Shown piece by piece: positions 5,607 to 12,808 of a stretch of 12,808 nt of DNA. Position 1 is the first letter of the stretch; every line of letters begins with the position of its first letter. Origin of the DNA: Pseudomonadota bacterium (GTDB lineage Bacteria; Pseudomonadota; Alphaproteobacteria; Rhizobiales; Devosiaceae); assembly GCA_023430705.1 (NCBI GenBank), contig JAEYZJ010000321.1, forward strand, positions 1 to 12,808, read 5' to 3'. A model generated the notes under the pieces. The model saw nothing but the letters and a program-made list of their open reading frames with translations, ran no database searches and was not told the DNA's origin. Position numbers and translations under genes: made by a program.

Positions 5607-7745
5607 ATGAACGACCAGGGTTTCGATCTGCGCAGCATCATCGGATTGCTGCGACGACAGGCGCGACTCATTGCTCTGACCGTGGTTGCGGTGCTGGTGG
5701 TTGCGAGTTCCGCCGTGTTCACGATGAAGCCGATCTATACGGCGAGCACCCTGGTGCTCGTGGACCCCAGCAGGAAGGACCTGCTCGACCCCAACACCCA
5801 GATCGGCGGCGGTTCGGGCGAAAGCGCCCGGGTGGACAGCGAGGTGGAGCTGGCCCGGTCCGAAGCCACACTGCTTCAGACCATCGAGGACGAGAACCTC
5901 ATCGACGATCCGGAGTTCGGTATCCGGCCCGGCCTTCGCGAGGCCGTGCTGACTTTCCTCCGCATCACGGAGCCGACGTTGCCCACCGGCGACGAGGCGC
6001 TGCAGAGCGTGATGGCGAAACTGCGCGAGAGCATCACGGTGCAGCGTCGCGGGCTGACCTTCATGATCGTCATCCAGGCGCGCTCGCCGGATGCGGCGAC
6101 TGCGGCGCGCATCGCCAACGCCGTGGCCGCCGCCTACATCAAGGTGCAGCTGGCCGCCAAGATCGGCTCCACGCTCGCATCACGAGACATCATCCAGGGG
6201 CGTATCGCCGGCGCCAGCGCTGCCGTTTCGCAATCCGAAGGCGCCTTCGACAAGTTCATCGAGGACAATCTCGACAGGATTACCGCCGAGACCGGCCGCA
6301 CCGACCTGGCGGCGCTGCGGGCCGAGCTGAGGGATATCGGTATCAACCGGGCGCGGGACGCGGGGCTCGCCGAGCTCGTTCAGCGCAGTGTCGAGCAGCG
6401 CGACTGGGCCGCAGTATCTGCCAACCTCGGCTCGCAGGCGATTGCCGCACTGGCCGCACAGCGCGAGCAGCTGGTGAACAGCCTCGCCGACACAGTCGAC
6501 AATTCGCAGCAGACCATCGACCTGCGTGCCGAAGTCGCCAAGATCGACGGCGAACTCGAAAGCTCCGCCTCCGAAGCCCTGACCACGATGCGGCAGCGCG
6601 TCGCCAGCTACCAGTCGCAGGCTTCCGACATCCGCAACCAGCTGCGCACCAGCATCCTCGCGACCGACCTGCCGCCCGACGTGCTGACCAACATCTACGA
6701 GCTGCAGCAGAACGCGGAGATTGCGCGAACCCAGTACCAGACGCTGCTGTCCCGGTTGCGCGAGCTCGAGGCGCAGGCCTATCTGCAGGTGGCCGATAGC
6801 CGCGTCGTCTCCCAGACACTACCGCCTGCCGAGGCGTCCTTTCCCAATCCACGCCAGATACTCGGCGTGGCCGGACTTGCGGCGTTGGGCCTGGGGATCG
6901 GCCTCGCGTTTCTGAGGGAGAACTTCGTCGGCGGGTTCACCAGCGAGGCGCAACTGCAGTCCTTTCTCCGCGCTCCCGTGATCTCGGCGGTGCCGCGACA
7001 CAAGGAAGGACGCGCTGGTGCCGGCGAGAGAGGGGTTAGCGAGTACATGGTATCGAGTCCCCTCTCGATCTTCGCCGAGTCCGTGCGTCGCATCCGAGTG
7101 GGTATCGACCAGGCGCTGCGCCGGAACCAGGGCACTCGGGCCGAGAAGCGGGGCGCTGTCATCATGGTGTCCTCCGCCTCGCCTGCCGAAGGCAAGTCCA
7201 CGATGGCATTGTCCGTTGCCCGCGCCTACGCACTCGCGGGTCACAAGACCCTGCTGATCGACTGCGATCTCAGAAAGCCCAGCATCCACCGCCAGCTGGG
7301 GCTCGAGCCCTCCACCGGGCTACTGGAATATCTCAATCACGCGGTCAAGGAGGACTCCCTGCCCTCCATAATGACTGTCGACGATGAGAGCGGCGCGCAG
7401 GTGGTCTTGGGCGCCCGCCGCAGCGACATCGCGACGGATTCCCTGCTCTCGAGCACCACCTTCTCACGTCTCCTGAACGCGGCGCGCACGACGTTCGAGG
7501 TCATCATCCTGGATACGCCGCCGGTGGGGCCGGTCGTCGACGGGCTCTATCTTGCGAGCCACGCGGACTGCATCGTTTTCGTCGTGCGGTGGGCCAGCAC
7601 GTCACAGCACGAAGTCCGGCATTCCGTGTCCCTCTTGCAGGGGGCCAAGCGGCCGGAAACGGAAATACTGACTGTCCTGAACCAGCAGGAAATATCGAAG
7701 TCGGCCTACTCCGGCAAGTATGCCGGCTACTACACCGCTTCGTGA
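5607..7745 (+). CDS. Wzz/BY-kinase fusion: polysaccharide chain-length regulator and tyrosine autokinase
   Basis: A 712-residue inner-membrane protein of the polysaccharide co-polymerase 2a type (ExoP/Wzc-like). Order: Wzz domain with TM1 about 21-40 (FDLRSIIGLLRRQARLI before it); a long periplasmic coiled-coil region (about 190-400); the GNVR-like segment YELQQNAEIARTQYQTLLSR (364-383); a proline-containing stretch and TM2 (about 404-436); then a cytoplasmic kinase. Kinase motifs: Walker A SASPAEGKST (523-532, Ala where Gly is usual), Walker A' LLIDCDLRKPS (549-559), Walker B VIILDTPPVGP (632-642), and a C-terminal tyrosine cluster (Tyr701, 705, 708, 709) for autophosphorylation. Such proteins set chain length and work with the Wza exporter under control of a low-molecular-weight phosphatase; neither partner is in the window. 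ATG 5607 was chosen because the Wzz domain begins there, although the ribosome binding site is poor. Length is typical. Confidence 0.93.
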   Translation: MNDQGFDLRSIIGLLRRQARLIALTVVAVLVVASSAVFTMKPIYTASTLVLVDPSRKDLLDPNTQIGGGSGESARVDSEVELARSEATLLQTIEDENLIDDPEFGIRPGLREAVLTFLRITEPTLPTGDEALQSVMAKLRESITVQRRGLTFMIVIQARSPDAATAARIANAVAAAYIKVQLAAKIGSTLASRDIIQGRIAGASAAVSQSEGAFDKFIEDNLDRITAETGRTDLAALRAELRDIGINRARDAGLAELVQRSVEQRDWAAVSANLGSQAIAALAAQREQLVNSLADTVDNSQQTIDLRAEVAKIDGELESSASEALTTMRQRVASYQSQASDIRNQLRTSILATDLPPDVLTNIYELQQNAEIARTQYQTLLSRLRELEAQAYLQVADSRVVSQTLPPAEASFPNPRQILGVAGLAALGLGIGLAFLRENFVGGFTSEAQLQSFLRAPVISAVPRHKEGRAGAGERGVSEYMVSSPLSIFAESVRRIRVGIDQALRRNQGTRAEKRGAVIMVSSASPAEGKSTMALSVARAYALAGHKTLLIDCDLRKPSIHRQLGLEPSTGLLEYLNHAVKEDSLPSIMTVDDESGAQVVLGARRSDIATDSLLSSTTFSRLLNAARTTFEVIILDTPPVGPVVDGLYLASHADCIVFVVRWASTSQHEVRHSVSLLQGAKRPETEILTVLNQQEISKSAYSGKYAGYYTAS

Positions 7746-7797
7746 GGCAGAACGCCCACCAATCAGCAAGCGGCACTATTGTAGGGACTACTTTTTA

Positions 7798-9114
7798 ATG
7801 GCTCAGCGCGCGGCAAAGACGACACCGGCCGAAGGGGAGACGGAGGGGCTTTTCACCGCCAACTGGGTGCTGAGTCAGTTCGGCCGCACCAGCGTGCAGA
7901 TCGCGGGTGCCCTGCTCTTTGGCGTGCTCGTGCCGGTCGCCGTCCGCTGGGGGCCGGACATCGAGGGCTGGGTGTTGCCCGAGCAGGTCAACACGATCAT
8001 CGCGACCACCGCCGCCATTACCCTCGGCTTGCTTGGGCTCCGGCAGCTGGCGAAGCTCCCGGGGGCCGAGGAAAGCATCTACTGCGTCCCCGCGCTGATG
8101 GTCAGCTTCCTGCTCGTGCTGGCTGCCCTGCTCATGCTCCGGCTGGAGTACAACCGCTATCTGTTTCCCACCAGCTTCGCCGTGACCGTGGTGTGGATCT
8201 TCATCACGCAGGCGGTCTATCGGCCGTACCGAACGATCCGCCTTGGGATTGTTCCGGGTGGAGAGGTCGACTCGCTGCGCGACATTTCGCAGGTGACCTG
8301 GCTGCCGCTGGAGACCCCTGCCCTGCCGAGCGGCAAGCTCAACGGCCTGATCGTCGATCTGCGCCAGGATCTCGATCCTCGCTGGGAGCGCTTCATCGCC
8401 GACTGTGCGCTGCGGGGCATACGGATCTTTCACGTCAAGCAGATCCGCGAATGGCTCACGGGCCGGCTTGAGATCGCGCATCTTTCCGAGAACACGCTCG
8501 GCTCGATCAATCCGGACGGCCTGTACCTGAAGGTAAAGCTGGGCCTCGACTGGATACTGGCCCTGCTGGCACTGATCCTTCTGTTTCCTGCCCTTCTCCT
8601 CGTCGGCATCGCCATCCGGCTTGAAACACCCGGTCCCGCGATCTTCCGGCAAACGCGCATTGGATTTCGTGGCCGTCCGTTCGAGGTGCTCAAGTTCCGC
8701 ACGATGCATCATGGCGGCGGGCCCGGTGACACGCTCGATTCTGCCGTGACCACGGATGCGGACCCGCGCATAACGCGGCTCGGGAAGTTCCTGAGACGCA
8801 CCCGGATCGACGAGCTGCCGCAGATCGTCAACGTCCTCAAGGGGGAGATGAGCTGGATCGGCCCGAGGCCCGAAACCGTGCCCCTGTCGAAGTGGTACGA
8901 CAACCAGCTGTCGTTCTATCGCTACCGCAACATAGTTCGACCCGGCATTTCGGGTTGGGCTCAGGTCAATCAAGGCCACGTCACGGCAGTGGACCAGACG
9001 CTCGAAAAGCTCCACTACGACTTCTACTACATCAAGAACTTCTCGCCCTGGCTCGACGTTCTCATCGCCTTCAGGACCATCGGGATCATGCTCACCGGGT
9101 TCGGATCGCGGTGA
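7798..9114 (+). CDS. Undecaprenyl-phosphate sugar-1-phosphate transferase (polyprenyl glycosylphosphotransferase, WcaJ/ExoY type)
   Basis: 438 residues. It transfers a hexose-1-phosphate from a nucleotide sugar to undecaprenyl phosphate, the priming step of the repeat unit at the cytoplasmic face. Four N-terminal transmembrane segments (about 33-51, 66-82, 97-115, 124-140), a middle soluble domain (about 150-235), and the catalytic domain from 245: the re-entrant helix (249-272) leading to LETPGPAIFRQTRIGFRGRP, KFRTM (299-303), the Asp-Glu pair in RIDELPQ (336-342), IGPRPE (354-359), and VRPGISGWAQVNQG (380-393). All expected catalytic motifs are present. Length is slightly below the usual 460-480, so one terminal segment may be shorter. 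ATG 7798 has AGGGA 10 bases upstream and lies 52 bases after the BY-kinase stop. Its TGA overlaps the next ATG. The actual sugar (glucose, galactose) cannot be told from sequence. Confidence 0.93.
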   Translation: MAQRAAKTTPAEGETEGLFTANWVLSQFGRTSVQIAGALLFGVLVPVAVRWGPDIEGWVLPEQVNTIIATTAAITLGLLGLRQLAKLPGAEESIYCVPALMVSFLLVLAALLMLRLEYNRYLFPTSFAVTVVWIFITQAVYRPYRTIRLGIVPGGEVDSLRDISQVTWLPLETPALPSGKLNGLIVDLRQDLDPRWERFIADCALRGIRIFHVKQIREWLTGRLEIAHLSENTLGSINPDGLYLKVKLGLDWILALLALILLFPALLLVGIAIRLETPGPAIFRQTRIGFRGRPFEVLKFRTMHHGGGPGDTLDSAVTTDADPRITRLGKFLRRTRIDELPQIVNVLKGEMSWIGPRPETVPLSKWYDNQLSFYRYRNIVRPGISGWAQVNQGHVTAVDQTLEKLHYDFYYIKNFSPWLDVLIAFRTIGIMLTGFGSR

Positions 9115-10448
9115 TGGTGGACGTGTCGGTGCCAGGCTTGGCCAGGGAGAGTGCCGCGCCCCGCCAGTTACCGGGCGAGGGCGAGGCCGGGGTGGACCTC
9201 GCCGCCAGGTTGGTCGTGGTGGTCTGTGCGCTGAACCTCAACGGCGTGTTCTCGATGGCGCTGGGCATCGACCAGGCAGCGTCCCTCCTGATGCTCGCCG
9301 CGTGCCTGGTGCTGATCTGGCGGCGCGGGCGGACCGTGGGTCACCTGTCGTTCCAGCTCTTCCTGGCCGCGATGGGCAGTTACCTTCTTTTCGGGGGCAT
9401 ATCTGCCGGGCCGGAGCCGGCGTCCTATCCGCCCGAGAAGTACTACGCCACGTATGCCGCCACCATCATTCTCACCTGGGCCATGGTCGGCTATGTGAGC
9501 AGTCTTCATGGCGCAGCGCGGACGGGATTCCTGATCTTTACGCGCAACGTGCTCGTTATCGCGGCCGCTTCCGTGTGGCTTTCGCCGATCCTCTACCAGT
9601 TCTACGTCAACCTGCCATTTTCGGCGGAGCAGCGCGCGGGCGGCTTCTTTGCGAACCCGAACGAGGCGGCAATGGTGGCCGTCTTTGCGCTGGTCCTGAT
9701 GCTCGCTCTGCCCTTCAAGCGGCTGTCCGTGCAGGCGGCGATGCTGCTGATGGCGACCGGCGCGGTCTTTCTCACCCTGTCCAAGACCGGGATGTCGCTG
9801 GTTGTCCTGCTGTTCGCCTGGCATGTGGTTCGGAATCTGAAAGGGCCGGCCATCGCCGTGGTGCTGATCTGCACTGCTGCGCTGATGGGGGCCATCCAGG
9901 ACCCGCGCGTCGTGCTGGAATCCATCGCGGAGCAGGAGTACGTGCCGTTCGACTCCTACCAGCGTGGCCGCATCCTCGCAGTCGCCGACATTCTGGGCGG
10001 GCAGATCAACGAAACCACGACCACGCGTCGTACCATCCTGTGGTCCATGGCGACGGAGCGGGCCGCCCAGACGACGTTGCTGGGCGACGGCCTTGGCAGT
10101 GCTCACCACATGGCGGGCGGCCTGTTCGAGAACGGCGAGTGGCTGGGCGCGCATAATACCGTTCTGATGCTCTGGAACGAAGGTGGTCCCATTCCGGCGA
10201 TCCTTCTCGTCGCATCGATCGCTGCCGCCGTCGCCGCCTGTATCCGGTATCGTCTTTGGGCCGTGGAGCTGACCTGCCTGGGTGTGCTGGTTGCGGACCT
10301 GATGGGCACCCACTCGGCGCTTGCGACACGCTACGACAACCTGTTGCTGGGCATCGTTCTGGGGCTCATCGCGGCCGCTGCGAGGGCGCCCAGTCGCCCG
10401 GCCCCGGAGCATGCTGCCCTTTCCCATCGCGTACTGGAGCCAGCATGA
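9114..10448 (+). CDS. O-antigen polymerase/ligase-like membrane protein, second copy (likely Wzy)
   Basis: 444 residues with about ten hydrophobic segments and a hydrophilic periplasmic loop of roughly 265-360. Recognisable Wzy_C/O-antigen-ligase features: RAGGFFANPNEAAM (174-187), LSKTGM (222-227), TLLGDGLGSAHHM (321-333), and GAHNTVLMLWNEGG (345-358), whose His is the counterpart of the loop His in the family. It is distinct in sequence from the first copy: the loop motif is GAHNTVL here against KAHSTYL there. Being translationally coupled to the priming transferase and to the glycosyltransferase and flippase genes, it is the better candidate for the repeat-unit polymerase of this EPS. ATG 9114 overlaps the previous TGA (TGATG); GTG 9111 is one codon earlier. 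There is no strong ribosome binding site, in line with coupled translation. The exact role, polymerase or ligase, is inferred from context. Confidence 0.82.
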   Translation: MVDVSVPGLARESAAPRQLPGEGEAGVDLAARLVVVVCALNLNGVFSMALGIDQAASLLMLAACLVLIWRRGRTVGHLSFQLFLAAMGSYLLFGGISAGPEPASYPPEKYYATYAATIILTWAMVGYVSSLHGAARTGFLIFTRNVLVIAAASVWLSPILYQFYVNLPFSAEQRAGGFFANPNEAAMVAVFALVLMLALPFKRLSVQAAMLLMATGAVFLTLSKTGMSLVVLLFAWHVVRNLKGPAIAVVLICTAALMGAIQDPRVVLESIAEQEYVPFDSYQRGRILAVADILGGQINETTTTRRTILWSMATERAAQTTLLGDGLGSAHHMAGGLFENGEWLGAHNTVLMLWNEGGPIPAILLVASIAAAVAACIRYRLWAVELTCLGVLVADLMGTHSALATRYDNLLLGIVLGLIAAAARAPSRPAPEHAALSHRVLEPA

Positions 10449-11479
10449 GCGGCCACAGCGCGACCCAGACACCGCCGCGCCTCCTGTTGGTCGGACCGAT
10501 CCCGCCCCCAACGGGCGGTATTTCGGTGCATATGAGGCGACTGTCCGGTGCTCTGGACCGGAGGGGCATCCGGCACACTCTCCTCGACGAGTCGAAGCCT
10601 CTGACCGCCGGGGTGCAGAACATCCGGGGCACGAAGCCGTGGAGGTATGTGGAGACGATCCGCCGCCACGACGTCGTGCACATCCACAGTTTCAACCACT
10701 TTGCCCGGCTGATGCACACGCTGGTCGCGCGGGCCTGCGGTCTCAAGGTCATCCACACGGTTCACGCCGCCAGGGGCTCCCGCCTCGCCCTTGCGGCACT
10801 CCGGGCCGCCGGCAGGCTGGGGCATCGAACGATCTGCGTCAGCCCGGCAGTGGCCGACACGGTCGGCAGCGCAACGTCGATAATTCCCGCTTTCATCGCG
10901 CCAACCCGGTCCGAAGAGTCCCCCCTGCCCGCCGAGGTCATGGAGTGGCTCGATGCCCAGTCCGCGGCAGGACGGCGCGTCATGGCCGCAAATGCCTCGA
11001 AGGTCTTCTTCTTCGAGGGCGCCGACCTGTACGGCATCGACATGATCGTCCGGGCTTTCGACGACCCGGCGGTCCGGTCCCGCTACTCGGCAATCGTCTG
11101 TCTGACACGGGAAGGCCCGGCGCTGGACCACCTCGCTGGTCTGCGACGCCAGATCAAGGCGGCGGGGCTGGAGGACATCGTCAAGCTGGTGGTGGGGGAG
11201 ATCCCCTTCCCGACGGTTCTGCGGCGTTGCGACGTGTTTGTCCGACCGACCAATACCGACGGGGACGCCGTGTCGTTGCGCGAGGCACAGTGGTACGGCA
11301 AGCCCTGCATAGCGTCCGATGCCGCAGCACGGCCTGAAGGCACCATCCTCTTCCGCTCGAGGGATGTCCGCGATTTTGTGAGCCGGCTGGTTGCCCTCGA
11401 TGAGTGGGTCCCCCGGGAAAGCCGACGGGACTACGCGGAGCAAATCCTGTCGCTCTACGACGAGGCGCTGGCTGAATGA
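10445..11479 (+). CDS. GT4-like family glycosyltransferase
   Basis: 344 residues with a two-Rossmann GT-B layout. N-terminal half: LLLVGPIPPPTGGISVHM (13-30) with the glycine-rich sugar-acceptor loop, DVVHIHSFNHFARLMH (76-91), and VIHTVHA (102-108). C-terminal half: VFFFEGADLYGIDMIVRAF (187-205), and VFVRPTNTDGDAVSLREAQW (264-283), where Asp272 and Glu280 occupy the EX7E positions. The first Glu of that nucleotide-sugar motif is thus Asp, which I take as a conservative variant. It probably adds a sugar to the lipid-linked repeat unit at the inner face of the membrane; donor and linkage cannot be told. ATG 10445 overlaps the previous stop (ATGA) and has TGGAG five bases upstream. Its own stop overlaps the next start in the same way. 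Confidence 0.88.
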   Translation: MSGHSATQTPPRLLLVGPIPPPTGGISVHMRRLSGALDRRGIRHTLLDESKPLTAGVQNIRGTKPWRYVETIRRHDVVHIHSFNHFARLMHTLVARACGLKVIHTVHAARGSRLALAALRAAGRLGHRTICVSPAVADTVGSATSIIPAFIAPTRSEESPLPAEVMEWLDAQSAAGRRVMAANASKVFFFEGADLYGIDMIVRAFDDPAVRSRYSAIVCLTREGPALDHLAGLRRQIKAAGLEDIVKLVVGEIPFPTVLRRCDVFVRPTNTDGDAVSLREAQWYGKPCIASDAAARPEGTILFRSRDVRDFVSRLVALDEWVPRESRRDYAEQILSLYDEALAE

Positions 11480-12693
11480 CCACCCCAGCGCCCAGCGCTC
11501 TCTCCATGGATCGCCTGCTGGCAGATGTCGGGCGGCGATCCACCCAGGTGTTCCTTACCTCGGCGTTGATCCAGGCGGGCACGTTCGTCGTGTTGGCTGC
11601 TGCTGCCCTGCTTCTGCCAACGTCGGAGTTCGCTTCGCTCAGCCTCATCGTCGCCACCACGGTCCTGTCGGGCGCCCTCTTCGACCTCGGGCTGTCGACC
11701 ACGACAACCCGCCAGTTCGGTATCACCCGCGACGAGGGCGTGTTCGCGATGCCTCTCGCGATCCGGCTGCTACTCGTGCCTGTCGCCGGCGCTGTTGGCC
11801 TCCTGCTCTGGCAGTCGGGAGTAAGGGAGATAGGCCTGGGGCTGCTGCTGGGCGCGCTACAGAACATCTGGGTCGGCTCAAGGGCTGCTGACCAGGCGCG
11901 GCAGGACTACGGGAGCTTCCTGCGCTCGAGTATCGCGTTCGCCACACTGCGGCTGGCTGCCGGCCTTGCGGTGATCATCCTGAGGCCGGAGCCGATCCTC
12001 ATCGCCGTGGCACTCTACGCGGTTCCTCTGGTGGCTGCCCTCTGGTCGCGATCATCCCGGTCTCTGGGACGGCTCCTTGCAGCGCGCCCTGCGTGGGATT
12101 GGGGCATGATCCGTTACTCCGCGTTCGTGTACGTCGCCGCGCTGTCCTTCGTCGCGCTTCCCTACGCGCCGCAGCTTGCAATGGCGGCAACCCACGACGA
12201 GACGTCGATAGCCACCTATGGCGTGATCCTGACCTTCGCCGGCGCCATAAACCTGATCTTCTTTTCGCTACGCAGCGTACTGCTGCCCATGATGCTGAGT
12301 ACCGGGGGGCGACTGGAGCGCGAGCTGTGGAGCCGCCGCGGCGCGGTGGCGGTTGGCGGACTGTTCGTAGCGCTCGTCGTCGTCGCCCTCGTCCTCGCGA
12401 CCGCCGTGCAGGCTGTCTACGGCGGCAAGTACCCAGACATCCTGCCGAGCTTTCTCATTTCCTTCGTCGGCTATGCCGCCACGGCGACGATCGGGCTCTA
12501 CAGCCTCAGCGTTCACACGCGTGGCGTGCCGGAGCTGAACGCGGGTGTCTCGCTGCTGCGGCTCGCAGCGCTGGGGCTGATCAGTGTCCTGGTTCCGCCA
12601 TCGCTGCTGGCGGTGGTCTCCTGCGTTGCGGCCACCATGGTGGGGTCGGAGCTGCTTCTGGCTCTACTCCTGGCGAGGAGGATATCGCGGTGA
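11476..12693 (+). CDS. Wzx-type repeat-unit flippase (MOP/polysaccharide biosynthesis family)
   Basis: 405 residues and roughly twelve hydrophobic segments, as in MOP-superfamily oligosaccharide flippases, which move undecaprenyl-diphosphate-linked repeat units across the inner membrane. The first segment follows RRSTQVFLTSALIQAGTFVV; SLSLIVATTVLSGALFDLGL resembles the family's second/third helix with the FDLGL turn; ARQDYGSFLRSS and WGMIRYSAFVYVAAL are the usual inter-helix loops before later helices. Length is typical (400-480). No substrate can be assigned. ATG 11476 overlaps the previous TGA (ATGA) and its TGA (12691-12693) overlaps the next GTG. Placement between two glycosyltransferases and beside a polymerase fits a Wzx. 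A non-flippase membrane protein cannot be excluded by eye but is unlikely. Confidence 0.85.
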   Translation: MTTPAPSALSMDRLLADVGRRSTQVFLTSALIQAGTFVVLAAAALLLPTSEFASLSLIVATTVLSGALFDLGLSTTTTRQFGITRDEGVFAMPLAIRLLLVPVAGAVGLLLWQSGVREIGLGLLLGALQNIWVGSRAADQARQDYGSFLRSSIAFATLRLAAGLAVIILRPEPILIAVALYAVPLVAALWSRSSRSLGRLLAARPAWDWGMIRYSAFVYVAALSFVALPYAPQLAMAATHDETSIATYGVILTFAGAINLIFFSLRSVLLPMMLSTGGRLERELWSRRGAVAVGGLFVALVVVALVLATAVQAVYGGKYPDILPSFLISFVGYAATATIGLYSLSVHTRGVPELNAGVSLLRLAALGLISVLVPPSLLAVVSCVAATMVGSELLLALLLARRISR

Positions 12694-12808
12694 AGGTCGC
12701 GCTTGTGGGCCCCTACCCCGAACCCGGGCAGCCGATAACAGGCGGAGTCGAGCGTGTGATCGACACGCTGCTGCCCGAGTTGCGCAAGCACGTCGAGTTG
12801 ACCCTGAT
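12690..12808 (+). CDS. GT4-like glycosyltransferase, N-terminal part (runs off the window)
   Basis: Thirty-nine full codons are visible. They start KVALVGPYPEPG and continue to ITGGVERVIDTLLPEL, the first beta strand and the glycine-rich GGVER loop/helix typical of GT4 glycosyltransferases, including mannosyl- and glucosyltransferases of EPS clusters. GTG 12690 overlaps the flippase stop (GTGA), with AGGAG (12676-12680) 9 bases upstream. The catalytic C-terminal domain lies beyond the window, so donor and linkage cannot be judged. Confidence 0.75.
   Translation, partial: MKVALVGPYPEPGQPITGGVERVIDTLLPELRKHVELTL

Noticed and set aside
7795..9015. Leftward 406-codon open frame
   Set aside because: It is the antisense shadow of the sugar-phosphate transferase; composition is Arg/Gln/Asp-rich and low in hydrophobic order, as expected for the reverse of a GC-rich gene.
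9168..10511. Leftward 447-codon open frame
   Set aside because: Antisense to the second polymerase-like gene, with a His/Gln/Arg-rich product and no domain signal.
1..12808. tRNA or rRNA genes, CRISPR arrays, insertion-sequence ends
   Set aside because: No cloverleaf-like sequence, evenly spaced repeat array or paired terminal inverted repeats were found on reading through; the recombinase remnant has no recognisable attachment-site repeats nearby.

Overview
This is a high-GC bacterial chromosome segment. Its core is one end of an exopolysaccharide (EPS) or capsule biosynthesis cluster of the Wzx/Wzy-dependent type, running rightwards from about 3.26 kb to the end of the window and continuing beyond it. 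The start-codon mix (ATG, GTG), the fused Wzz/BY-kinase, the TPR-like protein next to an O-antigen-ligase-family protein and the ExoY/WcaJ-type sugar transferase best fit a proteobacterium. I lean to Alphaproteobacteria on family resemblance from memory; that is inference and no marker gene is present.

Region 1 (1-2339) is unlike the rest: visibly lower GC (for example bases 1861-1920 are 50% GC against 70% for 9181-9240) and of accessory character. The tail of a rightward gene ends at 112. It converges, across a strong hairpin at 118-157, on two leftward genes: a DarT-like (DUF4433) ADP-ribosyltransferase with an unrecognised N-terminal extension (178-1119), preceded on the same strand by a degenerate tyrosine-recombinase locus (1043-2339). 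That locus shows a reading-frame shift, a missing catalytic segment, and remains of two C-terminal catalytic halves in tandem. No macrodomain (DarG) antitoxin is visible.

Region 2 (2340-3258) has a roughly 325-base stretch without a credible gene apart from a putative leftward promoter, then a small secreted two-cysteine protein (leftward, 2665-3084), then a short divergent intergenic space.

Region 3 (3259-12808) is the EPS cluster, all rightward: a membrane-anchored TPR-like accessory protein; a first O-antigen ligase/polymerase-family membrane protein; a 223-base leader with nested hairpins; a Wzz/bacterial tyrosine kinase chain-length regulator and exporter partner; an undecaprenyl-phosphate sugar-1-phosphate transferase that starts the repeat unit on the lipid; a second O-antigen polymerase-like protein; a GT4-like glycosyltransferase; a Wzx-type flippase; and the start of another GT4 glycosyltransferase. 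The last five genes overlap stop-to-start (TGATG, ATGA, ATGA, GTGA) and look translationally coupled. Together they would prime the lipid carrier, add sugars, flip the unit, polymerise it and control chain length. The outer-membrane Wza exporter and further glycosyltransferases are not in the window.

I did not find a convincing new system. The best candidate for a second look is the recombinase-remnant plus DarT-like pair, followed by the hairpin-rich leader before the BY-kinase and the small secreted protein beside the cluster.
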